Shown here piece by piece: positions 17,578 to 26,105 of a DNA stretch of 64,000 nt (its first letter is position 1; the number at the start of each line of letters is the position of its first letter). This DNA is from Lolliginicoccus suaedae (GTDB taxonomy: Bacteria > Actinomycetota > Actinomycetes > Mycobacteriales > Mycobacteriaceae). Location of the stretch: positions 1 to 64,000 of the forward strand of contig NZ_VSSO01000001.1 in assembly GCF_008312885.1 (NCBI RefSeq), given 5' to 3'. Below the pieces are notes generated by a model. The model was not told the DNA's origin. It saw only the letters and a program-made list of their open reading frames with translations, and searched no databases. The position numbers were made by a program, and so were the translations under genes.

Positions 17578-18336
17578 ATGACGAGTATGTGGGGTTCGCC
17601 GTACAGGCTGCGGTGGCGGGCGCGGCAGCGCGAGGACGGGCAGGCACGATTCCTGACGGTGGCGTCGCTGCGCTGGGTACTGCGCAACAAGGCCTACACG
17701 CCGTGGTACCTGGTGCGGTACTACCGGTTGCTGCGGTTCCGCATCGAGAACCCCCACATCATCCTGCGCGGCATGGTCTTCCTCGGCAAGAACGTCGAGA
17801 TCCACGCCACCCCGGGGCTGTCCCGCATGGAGATCGGCCGGTGGGTTCACATCGGCGACGGCAACGCGATCCGCTGCCACGAGGGCTCGCTGCGTATCGG
17901 CGACAAGGCCGTGTTCGGTCGCCAGAACGTGGTCAACGCCTACCTCGATATCGAGATCGGGGATGCCACCCTCGTCGCGGACTGGTGCTACATCTGCGAC
18001 TTCGACCATGTCGTCGATGACATCACCATGCCGATCAAGGACCAGGGCATCACCAAGGGGCCGGTCCGCATCGGTCCCGATACCTGGATCGCCACGAAGG
18101 TGTCGGTGCTGCGCCACACGATCGTTGGACGTGGCTGCGTGCTCGGCGCGCATGCCGTGGTCAAGGGCACGATCCCGGACTTCAGCATCGCCGTGGGCGC
18201 GCCAGCGAAGGTCGTGAAGAACCGCAAGGATGCCTGGGAGCGCACCGCCGCGGAGCGGGCCGCGCACGAGGCCGCGCTCGCCGACATCGAGCGGAAGAAG
18301 GCGGGCGAGAAGCCGGTCGATTCCGAGGCCAGCTAG
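17578..18336 (+). CDS. hexapeptide-repeat acyltransferase (Rv3034c-like)
   Basis: 252 residues. The N-terminal 60 are basic and aromatic (RLRWRARQ, YTPWYLVRYYRLLRFR), suitable for peripheral membrane contact. Residues about 65-215 form a left-handed beta-helix of hexapeptide repeats (MEIGRWVHIGDGNAI, VRIGPDTWIATKVSVLRHTIVGRGCVLGAHAVVKG), the trimeric acetyltransferase fold. The C-terminus is a charged helix. By position and family it matches Rv3034c, an acyltransferase gene grouped with methylglucose lipopolysaccharide synthesis, so acylation of that glucan is a reasonable guess. Convergent with the SDR gene across a hairpin terminator. Confidence 0.82.
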   Translation: MTSMWGSPYRLRWRARQREDGQARFLTVASLRWVLRNKAYTPWYLVRYYRLLRFRIENPHIILRGMVFLGKNVEIHATPGLSRMEIGRWVHIGDGNAIRCHEGSLRIGDKAVFGRQNVVNAYLDIEIGDATLVADWCYICDFDHVVDDITMPIKDQGITKGPVRIGPDTWIATKVSVLRHTIVGRGCVLGAHAVVKGTIPDFSIAVGAPAKVVKNRKDAWERTAAERAAHEAALADIERKKAGEKPVDSEAS

Positions 18337-18364
18337 CCGTAGTCCTCTCGAACGGGCAAGCAAG

Positions 18365-18398
18365 AGGCCTCCCCGGCACAGCATGACCGGGGAGGCCT
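18365..18398. terminator. bidirectional terminator between convergent genes
   Basis: Perfect 12-bp stem AGGCCTCCCCGG/CCGGGGAGGCCT with a 10-nt loop, between the acyltransferase (+) and SDR (-) stop codons. No T-run follows on either side. Confidence 0.75.
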
Positions 18399-18414
18399 GA
18401 GGGTCTACGAGAAG

Positions 18415-19257
18415 CTACTTGCCGGACATCGGGGTGCCGCGGCCCTTGAACTCCTCCATGCTGTGGTACACGCCGAGGACGCGCCCGGCGAGGAAGTCAA
18501 ACGCACGGGTGGGCAGCACGCCCTTGAGGCCCTTGGACAGCAGGACGGTCTTGGGCAGGAAGATCAGCGGCGTGCCGGCCTCCATCGCGGCCCACGCCTT
18601 GTCGACGACTTCCTGCGGCTCGAGGATCGGGGCCAGCAGCGGGCCCTTGGCACCCTCGAACATGCCGGTGTTGATGTAGCTCGGGCACACGGTGGTCATC
18701 TTGACGTGCTTGTGGCCCTCCTGCTCGAGCTCGAGGCGCACCGAGTCGCTCCAGCCGAGCACGCCCCACTTGGACCCGGCGTAGACCGACATCTTCGGGT
18801 TCGCGACGGTGCCCGCGGCGGAGGCGAGGGTGATCAGGCGCGAGTCCTCGTTGCGCTCGATCATCTCGTTGAGGAACGCACGCGCGATGTACATCGGGGC
18901 GAGCACGTTGATGTCGATGGTGAACTTGGTGTCGCGGATGTTGTCGTGCTCCCAGAAGAGCTTGCCGCGCACCACGCCGGCGTTGTTGATCAGCACGTGC
19001 GGAGCGCCGACCTTCTTCTTGACCTCCGCGGCAGCCTTCTCGATCTGGTCGAGATCAGCGACGTCGACGACCTGGGCGAGGATCGTGCCGCCCGCTGAGG
19101 TCAGCGCGGCCTCGGTCTTCTCCAGCTCGGGACGGTTGATGTCCCAGATGACGACGTTCGCGGCGCCCTCCTTGACGGCCTTCTCCGCGAACAAGCGTCC
19201 CATTCCCATTGCTGCGCCCGTGACGAGCACGGTCTTGCCCTTGACTGAAAATCCCAT
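18415..19257 (-). CDS. short-chain dehydrogenase/reductase
   Basis: 280 residues, classical SDR. The cofactor loop is TGAAMGMGR (14-22), the structural motif NNAG is at about 92, the catalytic Ser lies in LITLASAAG, and Tyr/Lys in YAGSKWG. WDINRPE after beta-2 carries an Asp, favouring NAD over NADP. The C-terminal extension (LSKGLKGVLPTRAFDFLAGRVLGVYHSM) resembles retinol-dehydrogenase or 17-beta-HSD-11-type SDRs acting on lipids or sterols. TAGTCT (minus strand, 19265-19270) ends 7 nt before the ATG, so leaderless. Substrate unknown. Confidence 0.85.
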   Translation of the reverse strand: MGFSVKGKTVLVTGAAMGMGRLFAEKAVKEGAANVVIWDINRPELEKTEAALTSAGGTILAQVVDVADLDQIEKAAAEVKKKVGAPHVLINNAGVVRGKLFWEHDNIRDTKFTIDINVLAPMYIARAFLNEMIERNEDSRLITLASAAGTVANPKMSVYAGSKWGVLGWSDSVRLELEQEGHKHVKMTTVCPSYINTGMFEGAKGPLLAPILEPQEVVDKAWAAMEAGTPLIFLPKTVLLSKGLKGVLPTRAFDFLAGRVLGVYHSMEEFKGRGTPMSGK

Positions 19258-19328
19258 GCCACTGAGACTATCCGAGCGGACCCCCGCGCCGGCACGCACA
19301 TGCCGGTTTCGTCGCGAAACGTGTCGCT

Positions 19329-20558
19329 TCAGCGGCCCGGCAGCGGGCGCTGCGGCACATCGGGACGGTGCAGCGGCGAGCGCGGGCGGCGCTGGGCCGA
19401 GCGGTAGACCTCGACGGTCGTGGTGGTGACGGTGGACCAGGCGAACTCGGTGGTGAGCCGCTCGTTGGCGGCCAGCGCCATCTTCTGGGTCAGCTCGGGC
19501 TCGTCGAGCGAATTGCGCACCGCCTGGGTCAGCGCGACGACATCGCCGGGCGCGAACGTGCGTCCAGTCACGCCATCGATGACCGCTTCGCCAAGGCCAC
19601 CCGCGGTGGAGGTGATCAAGGGCGTGCCCGCGGCCGCGGCCTCGAGAGCGACGATGCCGAACGGCTCGTAGCGGCTCGGCAGCAGGATGGCTGTCGCCCG
19701 GTGCAGCCAGCCCAGCAACTGCTCGTGGTCGAGGGAACCGAGGAACGTCACCCAGGGCGCCACGCCATGACGTGTCGCCTCCTCGGCGAGCCACTGCCGC
19801 TGGGTTCCGATGCCGGCGATGGACAAGGTCGCGCCCGGGTGCGTCTTGCGGACCTCCGCGAGCGCGGCGATCGCGTCATGCACGCCCTTCTCGTACTCGA
19901 GGCGGCCAGCGAAGAACAGCTCGGGCGCATCCTGGCGGTGCGCCCGGGCCGCGTAGCGCCACATCGTGGTGTCGATGCCATTGTGGATGACGTTGATGCC
20001 AGACAGTGCCGGGCCGAACAGGGCCGCGACCTCGTCGCGCATGGACGCGGAGCAGGTGATGAGGGAGTCGGCGGAGTTGGCGAGCCACCATTCCACCGAG
20101 TGCACCTGCCGGTTGATGCGCCCGGAGATCCAGCCGCTGTGCCGCCCGGCCTCGGTGGCGTGGATGGTGGCGACGAGCGGCGCGTCGCAGCGGCCGGCGA
20201 TGGCGATGGCCGGGTGGGCGACGAGCCAGTCGTGGGCGTGGATCACATCAGGGGTCCACGTGTCGAGCAGCGCGAGGCCGTGGCGGATCATCGCGTGGCC
20301 CATCGCGAGCGTCCAGGCGAGCATGTCCTCGCCGAACAGCAGGTGCGGTGGATCCTCGGCGACCGCGAGCACGCGCACGCCCTCGACGACGCTGTCGGTG
20401 GTCGGGTGGGTGCCCGCGTGCGTGCCCGAGGGCTGCCGGGACAGCACGACGACCTCGTGCCCTGCCTCGGCCAGGTGGACCGCCAGGTTGTGCACGTGGC
20501 GACCGAGGCCGCCGACGACGACGGGAGGGTACTCCCAGGAGATGATGAGGATCTTCAT
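19329..20558 (-). CDS. GT4-type glucosyltransferase for methylglucose-type glucan (Rv3032-like)
   Basis: 409 residues. Two Rossmann domains of a GT-B retaining enzyme are visible: the N-terminal MKILIISWEYPPVVVGGLGRH loop and the C-terminal EYEKG and GSLDHEQL region. The donor-binding ExxxxxE motif is EPFGIVALEAAAAGTPLITS, and ISG/HNGID carries the nucleotide contacts. M. tuberculosis Rv3032 is an alpha-1,4-glucosyltransferase elongating methylglucose lipopolysaccharide and glycogen. Its ATG overlaps the GH57 stop (ATGA), and the gene order methyltransferase-GH57-GT is that of Rv3030-Rv3032, so it is the last gene of a three-gene operon. Confidence 0.88.
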   Translation of the reverse strand: MKILIISWEYPPVVVGGLGRHVHNLAVHLAEAGHEVVVLSRQPSGTHAGTHPTTDSVVEGVRVLAVAEDPPHLLFGEDMLAWTLAMGHAMIRHGLALLDTWTPDVIHAHDWLVAHPAIAIAGRCDAPLVATIHATEAGRHSGWISGRINRQVHSVEWWLANSADSLITCSASMRDEVAALFGPALSGINVIHNGIDTTMWRYAARAHRQDAPELFFAGRLEYEKGVHDAIAALAEVRKTHPGATLSIAGIGTQRQWLAEEATRHGVAPWVTFLGSLDHEQLLGWLHRATAILLPSRYEPFGIVALEAAAAGTPLITSTAGGLGEAVIDGVTGRTFAPGDVVALTQAVRNSLDEPELTQKMALAANERLTTEFAWSTVTTTTVEVYRSAQRRPRSPLHRPDVPQRPLPGR

Positions 20559-22165
20559 CGTGAACCTTCGGTGCTGGTGGAGGTGGTGCGCGCCGCGGGC
20601 CGGAAGCCGCGGGCGTCGAGCGCGGGAAACAGCCCGTCGGCCAGGTTCCAGGCGGCAGCGAGGTCGCGCGCCCGCTGCTCCTCCCCGCGCAGGGCCGCCC
20701 CCGCGATCTCGCGCGCGGCGTGCGCGTGCTTGTGGGCGCGGCCACGGGCGTACTCGACGGCGGAGTCCTTGCTGACCATGAAGGCCCAGTCGCTGGCCAG
20801 GCACAGCAGCACCTCGCGCAGCACCTGGTCGGCGACCGGGTCCCGGCCGGGAGCGCCCGCGGACATCCGCTGGGCGATGACATCGAGCCCGAGGTCACCG
20901 ACCTCCTGGTTCAGCCGCACGAGGTCGGCCACCTGATCGCCAGCCCACACCCGCCAGTCCTTGCCGGACCCCCACGAGGAGTCCTCGATGCGAGCGGGCT
21001 CTCCCACGTATCCGGAGGCCAGGGCGTCATCGAGGGTGCCGATGGTGATGCCGCGCTCGGGCATGAGGCGCAGCACCGCGGCCAGCCAGTCGGGGCCCTC
21101 GTGCCACCAGTGGCCGAACAGCTCGGTGTCGAACGCGGCGATGACGTGGGCAGGCCGACCGATGCGGGCGGACTCGTCGATGAGTCGCTCGCGCACGGTC
21201 TCGACGAAGTCGGCCGCGTGCTCCTGCACGGCGGCCGCCGCCCGGTCCGGATCGTAGGGTGCTTTCCGCTCCGAGGGGGTCGTCTTGCTGGTCACGCGGG
21301 CGGGCTTGAGCCCGGTGCCGTGGTGGTAGGTGTGGAAGTCGCGGTAGTCGCGATGGCCGGGATAGCCGGACTTCGGGGACCACACGCGGTAGCTCACGGT
21401 GAGGTCGCGCCCGAACGCGACGACGCTGGAGTCGTGGACCGGGCGGCCGAGCGTGGTGTCGCCGTGCAGGCTCGGTCCGTCGACCATGAAATGAGTGATG
21501 CCGCTGGCCTGATAGAGCTGCTCCATGCCGGGGGTGTAGGCGCATTCCGGCGCCCAGATGCCGGTGGGTCGCGTGCCGAAGCGGTGCTGGGCATCGGCAA
21601 GGCCCGCGCGCAGCGCGCCCTCGCGCAGTGCTGGCTGGGTGAGGGGCTGGAACGTGTGGGTGAGGGGCCCGCCGAGCAGCTCGATGGTGCCGTTGGCCGC
21701 GAGCTCGCGGATCAGTCCTGCTCCGCCGTGGCGCCAGTGCTGCTCGAAGTCGTCGAGCGCTGCGGCAGCGTTGCGGTGCTCGCGCCAGCCAAGCTCGCGC
21801 AGTGCCGCGGGGCAGGAGGCCGTGGCCCCCGTGCCGTTGCCGGGGGTGAGCGCCGCCTCGTGGGAGCGCAGTTGCCAGTCGGCGAGCCACTGGTGCATCG
21901 CGGCGAGCGCGTAGGGGTCGTCGAGCTGCGCGGCCAGCACCGGGGTGACGCCCAGGGTGAGCTGGTGCTCGCGGCCTTCCGCGGCGAGCTCCCGCAGGGT
22001 GCGCATGACCGGGATGTAGGACGCGGCCCAGGACTGGTAGAGCCATTCCTCGCCGACCGGCCATCGGCCGTGGTTCGGCAGCCAGGGCAGGTGGCTATGC
22101 AGCACCAGGGAGAACATGCCGGGCACCGGGGATGCCCCTGGCCCGGTGGTCGTTGCCGTGCTCAT
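20555..22165 (-). CDS. GH57 family glucan branching enzyme-like protein (Rv3031-like)
   Basis: 536 residues. The GH57 barrel starts at MFSLVLHSHLPWLPNHGRWP. The nucleophile Glu is in GIWAPECAYTPGMEQL (about 195) and the acid Asp in AAFDTELFGHWWHEGPDW (about 355). The C-terminal helical part (WRVWAGDQVADLVRLNQE, CLASDWAFMVSKDSAVEYARGR) is characteristic of the GH57 branching enzyme group. It probably branches the alpha-glucan made by the adjacent glucosyltransferase. It overlaps both neighbours by 4 nt (ATGA junctions), indicating translational coupling. Confidence 0.88.
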   Translation of the reverse strand: MSTATTTGPGASPVPGMFSLVLHSHLPWLPNHGRWPVGEEWLYQSWAASYIPVMRTLRELAAEGREHQLTLGVTPVLAAQLDDPYALAAMHQWLADWQLRSHEAALTPGNGTGATASCPAALRELGWREHRNAAAALDDFEQHWRHGGAGLIRELAANGTIELLGGPLTHTFQPLTQPALREGALRAGLADAQHRFGTRPTGIWAPECAYTPGMEQLYQASGITHFMVDGPSLHGDTTLGRPVHDSSVVAFGRDLTVSYRVWSPKSGYPGHRDYRDFHTYHHGTGLKPARVTSKTTPSERKAPYDPDRAAAAVQEHAADFVETVRERLIDESARIGRPAHVIAAFDTELFGHWWHEGPDWLAAVLRLMPERGITIGTLDDALASGYVGEPARIEDSSWGSGKDWRVWAGDQVADLVRLNQEVGDLGLDVIAQRMSAGAPGRDPVADQVLREVLLCLASDWAFMVSKDSAVEYARGRAHKHAHAAREIAGAALRGEEQRARDLAAAWNLADGLFPALDARGFRPAARTTSTSTEGSR

Positions 22166-22935
22166 TGCTTGACGGCGATGGCGAGCAGGTCGAGGCTGTC
22201 GTCGATCGATCCTGGCCGGATGTCGAAGTCCTCGGCGGTCACCCCAGCCACGTCCGCGGCGAGGTCGTCCGGCCAGGGGATCCCGGCGATGGCGAGCTCG
22301 AGCTGGCGGTCGATGAGGGAGCCTCCGTGGCGCTCGTCGAGGGCCGCGAGGCGGGGGCCGTGGTGCACGCCCTCCATGGAGGTGACGCGGAGCCCGCCCT
22401 CGATGAGCAGTTCCTCGAGCTCGCGGCCGTTGAGCTCGCGGGTGTGGAACGGGTTGAGCGGGGTATCGCGGCCGGGGGAGAACGTGATCCGGTTGGGCGT
22501 GGAGATGAGCAGCTCGCCGCCGGGGCGCAGCACCCGGGCGCACTCGCGGATGAATTGCACCTGGTCCCAGAGGTGCTCGATGACCTGCAGGTTGATGACG
22601 ACATCGATGGATCCGTCGGCGAGGGGCAGCGCGGCGAGGTTGGCGCGGGCGGCGCTGACGGCGGGGTAGCGCCTAGCGACGTGCTCGGTCGCTTGCTGGT
22701 CGTAGTCGAGCCCGATGACCGTGCGTGCCTGCCGGGCGATCAGGTCCGCGCCGTAGCCCTCGCCGAACCCGGCGTCGACAACGATCTTGCCGGCACAGCG
22801 CGGGGCGAGCGCGTGGTAGACGATCTCGTGGCGGCGGAACCAGTAGTTCTCCTCCGCGATGCCGGGCACGGTGCGCTCGCCGGTGAGGGGCAGTGGCTCG
22901 GAGGTGTTCGTCGATGCGCTGGCGGAATCGGTCAC
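22162..22935 (-). CDS. SAM-dependent methyltransferase of the glycan operon (Rv3030-like)
   Basis: 257 residues, first gene of the operon. The SAM site is VVDAGFGEGYGADLIA (about 52), followed by VIGLDYDQQATEHV, and motif VVINLQVIEHLWDQVQFIRECARVLRPGGELLISTPN. M. tuberculosis Rv3030 has been grouped with methylglucose lipopolysaccharide methylation; the glucose position methylated cannot be read from the sequence. GTG start at 22935, with TAGGCT (minus strand, 22942-22947) ending 6 nt upstream, indicating a leaderless operon mRNA. Confidence 0.85.
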   Translation of the reverse strand: MTDSASASTNTSEPLPLTGERTVPGIAEENYWFRRHEIVYHALAPRCAGKIVVDAGFGEGYGADLIARQARTVIGLDYDQQATEHVARRYPAVSAARANLAALPLADGSIDVVINLQVIEHLWDQVQFIRECARVLRPGGELLISTPNRITFSPGRDTPLNPFHTRELNGRELEELLIEGGLRVTSMEGVHHGPRLAALDERHGGSLIDRQLELAIAGIPWPDDLAADVAGVTAEDFDIRPGSIDDSLDLLAIAVKQ

Positions 22936-23242
22936 GAGGGCAGCCTAGAGGCTGATCGGGCCGTAGTTCGAATCACGCCGCAGCCGTGTGGGATGGCGTG
23001 TCCGCGCTATTTGCTGTGTCCTGGTGGCTAAGCGTGCCATTCAGCGCGGTTGTAGAGTATGTTCAGCTTGGTACTTGCACATATGTTACTCGTCGGTAAC
23101 CTAGGTGTAGGACACGGTTGCGTATCAAGCTGGACGGACGCGGCATCGCTGGACCTCGGTCGGCGGCTGGTCGCGAGCGTCGGGTTCACACGCGCTGCCG
23201 GAGCCTAGAATGCCACCACTCGCAGGAGGTCAAGGAAGACCC
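22936..23242. promoter_or_regulatory. 307-nt divergent control region, glycan operon / etfBA
   Basis: No gene is visible. It carries the glycan operon -10 at its left end and, near 23041-23105, a stretch unusually rich in A and T for this window. Within that stretch are TTGCAC (23075-23080) and TAACCT (23097-23102) at 16-nt spacing, a possible promoter toward etfB. The inverted repeat GTTACTCGTCGGTAAC lies between and over them. The etfB start itself has a good AGGAGG site, so its mRNA has a long leader. Confidence 0.5.
23085..23100. promoter_or_regulatory. TetR-like operator overlapping etfBA promoter
   Basis: GTTACTCGTCGGTAAC has 5-bp arms (GTTAC/GTAAC) around 6 nt and overlaps the predicted -10. 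TTAC-n-GTAA operators are common for TetR regulators of fatty-acid genes in actinobacteria, which would suit electron-transferring flavoprotein. The short arms make chance occurrence possible. Confidence 0.35.
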
Positions 23243-24028
23243 ATGACAAATGTTGTCGTCTTGATCAAGCAGGTCCCCGACACCTGGTCCGAGCGCAAGC
23301 TCCGGGAGTCCGACTGGACTCTCGACCGCGCATCCGCCGACCCGGTGCTCGATGAGATCAACGAGCGCGCCGTTGAGGAAGCGCTGCTCATCAAGGAGAA
23401 GAACGGTGGCGAGGTGACGGTGCTGTGCGCCGGTCCCGACAGCGCTGCCGATGCCATCCGCAAGGCCCTTTCCATGGGCGCGGACAAGGCGATCCACATC
23501 AACGACGAGGGTATGCATGGCAGCGATGCCCTGCAGACCAGCTGGGTGCTCGCCAAGGCACTCGGCACGGTCGAGGGTGTCGAGCTCGTCATCGCCGGCA
23601 ACGAGTCCACCGACGGTCGCGTCGGTGCCGTGCCCGCGATCATCGCTGAGTACCTCGGCCTGCCGCAGCTCACCCAGCTGCGCAAGCTCGAGGTGGACGG
23701 TGACACCGTCCGCGGCGAGCGCGAGACCGACGACGGCGTGTTCGGCCTCGAGGCCAGCCTGCCCGCGATCGTCAGTGTCAACGAGAAGATCAACGAGCCC
23801 CGGTTCCCCTCCTTCAAGGGCATCATGGCCGCGAAGAAGAAGCCGATCGAGGTGCTCACCCTGGCCGAGCTCGGTGTCGAGGGCGATGAGGTCGGCGTCT
23901 CCAACGCAGCCTCGCAGGTGACCTCGGCCGCCCCGAAGCCGCCGAAGGCCGCGGGCGAGAAGGTCACCGATGAGGGCGACGGCGGCAGCAAGATCGCCGA
24001 GTACCTCGTTTCGCAGAAGATCATCTGA
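23243..24028 (+). CDS. etfB: electron transfer flavoprotein beta subunit
   Basis: 261 residues (M. tuberculosis FixA, Rv3029c). Binds AMP and, with the alpha subunit, carries electrons from acyl-CoA dehydrogenases to the membrane chain. The N-terminus NVVVLIKQVPDTWSERKL, the AMP-binding GADKAIHINDE and NESTDGRVGAVPA segments, and the recognition-loop area LPAIVSVNEKINEPRFPSFKGIMAAKKKP are all typical. ATG at 23243 with AGGAGG 13 nt upstream. etfA follows after 42 nt. Confidence 0.95.
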   Translation: MTNVVVLIKQVPDTWSERKLRESDWTLDRASADPVLDEINERAVEEALLIKEKNGGEVTVLCAGPDSAADAIRKALSMGADKAIHINDEGMHGSDALQTSWVLAKALGTVEGVELVIAGNESTDGRVGAVPAIIAEYLGLPQLTQLRKLEVDGDTVRGERETDDGVFGLEASLPAIVSVNEKINEPRFPSFKGIMAAKKKPIEVLTLAELGVEGDEVGVSNAASQVTSAAPKPPKAAGEKVTDEGDGGSKIAEYLVSQKII

Positions 24029-24070
24029 TCGCCTCTCTGACGACACACAGACGAACAGGAGTAGCAACAA

Positions 24071-25024
24071 ATGGCAGAAGTTCTTGTGCTCGTCGAGCAT
24101 GCCGAGGGCGCAATCAAGAAGCTCACCACTGAGATGCTGACCGCCGCCCGCAACCTGGGCGAGCCGTCCGCAGTGGTCACCGGTGCCCCGGGCACCGCGG
24201 CCGCGCTCGCCGACAGCCTCAAGGAGGCTGGCGCCGAGAAGATCTACGTGGCCGAGTCCGACGCTTTCGACAACTACCTCATCACGCCCGTCGTGGATGT
24301 GCTTGCCGAGCTGTTCGAGCAGGCCAGCCCGGCAGCGGTGATCACCGGTGCCACCACCGAGGGCAAGGAGGTCAGCGGTCGTCTCGCAGCGCGTCTCGGC
24401 CTCGGCCTGCTTTCCGACGTGGTCGCGGTCAACAGCGATGGCTCCGCCGTCCACTCCATCTTCGGTGGCGCGTTCACCGTTGATGCGAAGACCAGCGGCA
24501 CCCCGATCATCAGCATCCGTCCCGGCGCCGTCGAGGCGGAGCCGCAGGCCGGTGCTGGCGAGCAGGTGACCGTCGAGGTCGGCGAGCCTGACGAGAGCGC
24601 GGTCAAGATCACCTCGCGCGACCCGGTCGTCGCCGGCGATCGCCCCGAGCTCGCCGAGGCAAGCGTTGTTGTCTCCGGTGGCCGTGGCGTCGGCAGCGCC
24701 GACAAGTTCCACGTGGTCGAGGAGCTCGCCGACTCGCTCGGCGGCGCCGTCGGTGCCTCGCGCGCCGCGGTCGACTCCGGCTACTACCCGGGCCAGTTCC
24801 AGGTGGGCCAGACCGGCAAGACCGTCTCCCCGAACCTCTACATCGCCCTCGGCATCTCCGGTGCCATCCAGCACCGCGCGGGCATGCAGACCTCGAAGAC
24901 GATCATCGCCGTCAACAAGGACGAGGAAGCACCGATCTTCGAGATCGCCGACTACGGCATCATCGGTGACCTCTTCGACGTGGCTCCGCAGCTGACCGAG
25001 GCCGTCAACAAGCGCAAGGGCTGA
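24071..25024 (+). CDS. etfA: electron transfer flavoprotein alpha subunit
   Basis: 317 residues (FixB, Rv3028c). Holds the FAD of the heterodimer. The N-terminal domain begins [19 protein letters not shown]; the C-terminal FAD domain shows [14 protein letters not shown] (about 200), [41 protein letters not shown], and [36 protein letters not shown], the family signature. An AGGAG site is 9 nt before the ATG. A very strong hairpin terminator follows. Confidence 0.96.
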   Translation: MAEVLVLVEHAEGAIKKLTTEMLTAARNLGEPSAVVTGAPGTAAALADSLKEAGAEKIYVAESDAFDNYLITPVVDVLAELFEQASPAAVITGATTEGKEVSGRLAARLGLGLLSDVVAVNSDGSAVHSIFGGAFTVDAKTSGTPIISIRPGAVEAEPQAGAGEQVTVEVGEPDESAVKITSRDPVVAGDRPELAEASVVVSGGRGVGSADKFHVVEELADSLGGAVGASRAAVDSGYYPGQFQVGQTGKTVSPNLYIALGISGAIQHRAGMQTSKTIIAVNKDEEAPIFEIADYGIIGDLFDVAPQLTEAVNKRKG

Positions 25025-25050
25025 TTCCAGCACCGCGCGCCAATGGCCTC

Positions 25051-25092
25051 GAGCGGCCCCCGCAGGGATGCACATCCCGGCGGGGGCCGCTC
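25051..25092 (+). terminator. etfBA terminator
   Basis: GAGCGGCCCCCGC pairs with GCGGGGGCCGCTC (13 bp), and inside it GGGAT pairs with ATCCC around a GCAC loop, giving 18 pairs with single unpaired bases. No T-run follows. Confidence 0.85.
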
Positions 25093-25265
25093 CCGTTCGC
25101 GAAGCGATGCACATCACTGCGCGACCGCGTGTTCGGGGCCCGTTCACCTCGTCGTGGCCTGCTCCACGCGATCCGGTCAACACGGACAAAGAGTTAACCA
25201 GCACGGCATAGTGCCTTCACTCCCGTGATGCGCCCCGGCCGATCTGCCCCGGTAGACACCGAGGC

Positions 25266-26105
25266 ATGACCACATCATCGGTGCTGATCCCGGCTCCCGC
25301 GGCGACAGCGAGCACACCGCGCTACTCCCTGCTGCTGTCCACGCGGCCGGATGACATCGAGGCCGCCCAGCGGCTCCGCCATGATGTCTTCCGCGCTGAG
25401 CCTGGCTTCAGCGACACCATCGGCGAGTACGGCCGCGACGCCGACGAGTTCGATGCCCACTGCGACCACCTCCTCGTTCGCGACGAGCAAGACCAACGCA
25501 TCATTGGTTGCTACCGGATGCTTCCGGGCACCACCGCGCGCCGCATCGGCGGCTTCTACACCGCCACCGAGTTCGCGCTCGACGGCTTCGAGGAGATCCT
25601 GCCCAGCACTGTCGAGATGGGGCGGGCCTGCGTGCACCCCGACCACCGCAACGGCGCGGTCCTCAGCATCATGTGGTCCGGCATCCTCCAATACCTCAAC
25701 CACACCGGGAACGACTGGGTGCTCGGGTGCGTGAGCGTACCGATGCTCCCAGCTCCCGGTGATGTGCCCGGCGCCAACGTGCGAGCCGTGCGCGACCACG
25801 TGCTGGCCCGGCATCGCGCTCCCGGCCACATGAACGCGCGCCCCTACAATCCCGTGATCGTCGACGGAGCCACCCTCGATGAGATCCCCCCGCCGCCAAG
25901 AGCGGAGATCCCGCCCCTGCTGCGCGGCTACCTGCGCCTTGGTGCCTGGATCTGCGGCGAGCCCGCGCACGATCCCAGCTTCGGCGTCGCCGACTTCGTC
26001 ACCGTCCTCGGAGTGCGCCACGCCAACGCCCGCTACCTCGCCAGGCTCGCCTCGGCCTCCGCTGCCTCGTCCAGCGCCACCGGGAACGGCTCGGAGGCAC
26101 GATGA
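25266..26105 (+). CDS. GNAT-fold N-acyltransferase, OlsB-like
   Basis: 279 residues. Core motifs are AAQRLRHDVFRAE (about 34), RIIGCYRMLP, and EMGRACVHPDHRNGAVLSIMWSGI (about 118-140), which match the OlsB/hemolysin-like acyltransferase family. OlsB makes lyso-ornithine lipid from ornithine and a 3-hydroxyacyl-ACP. It overlaps the next gene, a PlsC-type acyltransferase, by 4 nt (ATGA), the same pairing as olsB-olsA, so a two-step synthesis of an amino-acid-linked lipid is likely. Corresponds to Rv3027c. TAGACA (25253-25258) ends 7 nt before the ATG, so the pair is probably leaderless. Confidence 0.8.
   Translation: MTTSSVLIPAPAATASTPRYSLLLSTRPDDIEAAQRLRHDVFRAEPGFSDTIGEYGRDADEFDAHCDHLLVRDEQDQRIIGCYRMLPGTTARRIGGFYTATEFALDGFEEILPSTVEMGRACVHPDHRNGAVLSIMWSGILQYLNHTGNDWVLGCVSVPMLPAPGDVPGANVRAVRDHVLARHRAPGHMNARPYNPVIVDGATLDEIPPPPRAEIPPLLRGYLRLGAWICGEPAHDPSFGVADFVTVLGVRHANARYLARLASASAASSSATGNGSEAR

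Noticed and set aside
18415-19794. SDR protein with a 179-residue N-terminal extension
   Set aside because: The extension overlaps the glycosyltransferase gene in another frame and has no homology-like sequence; a leaderless ATG at 19257 begins exactly at the SDR fold.
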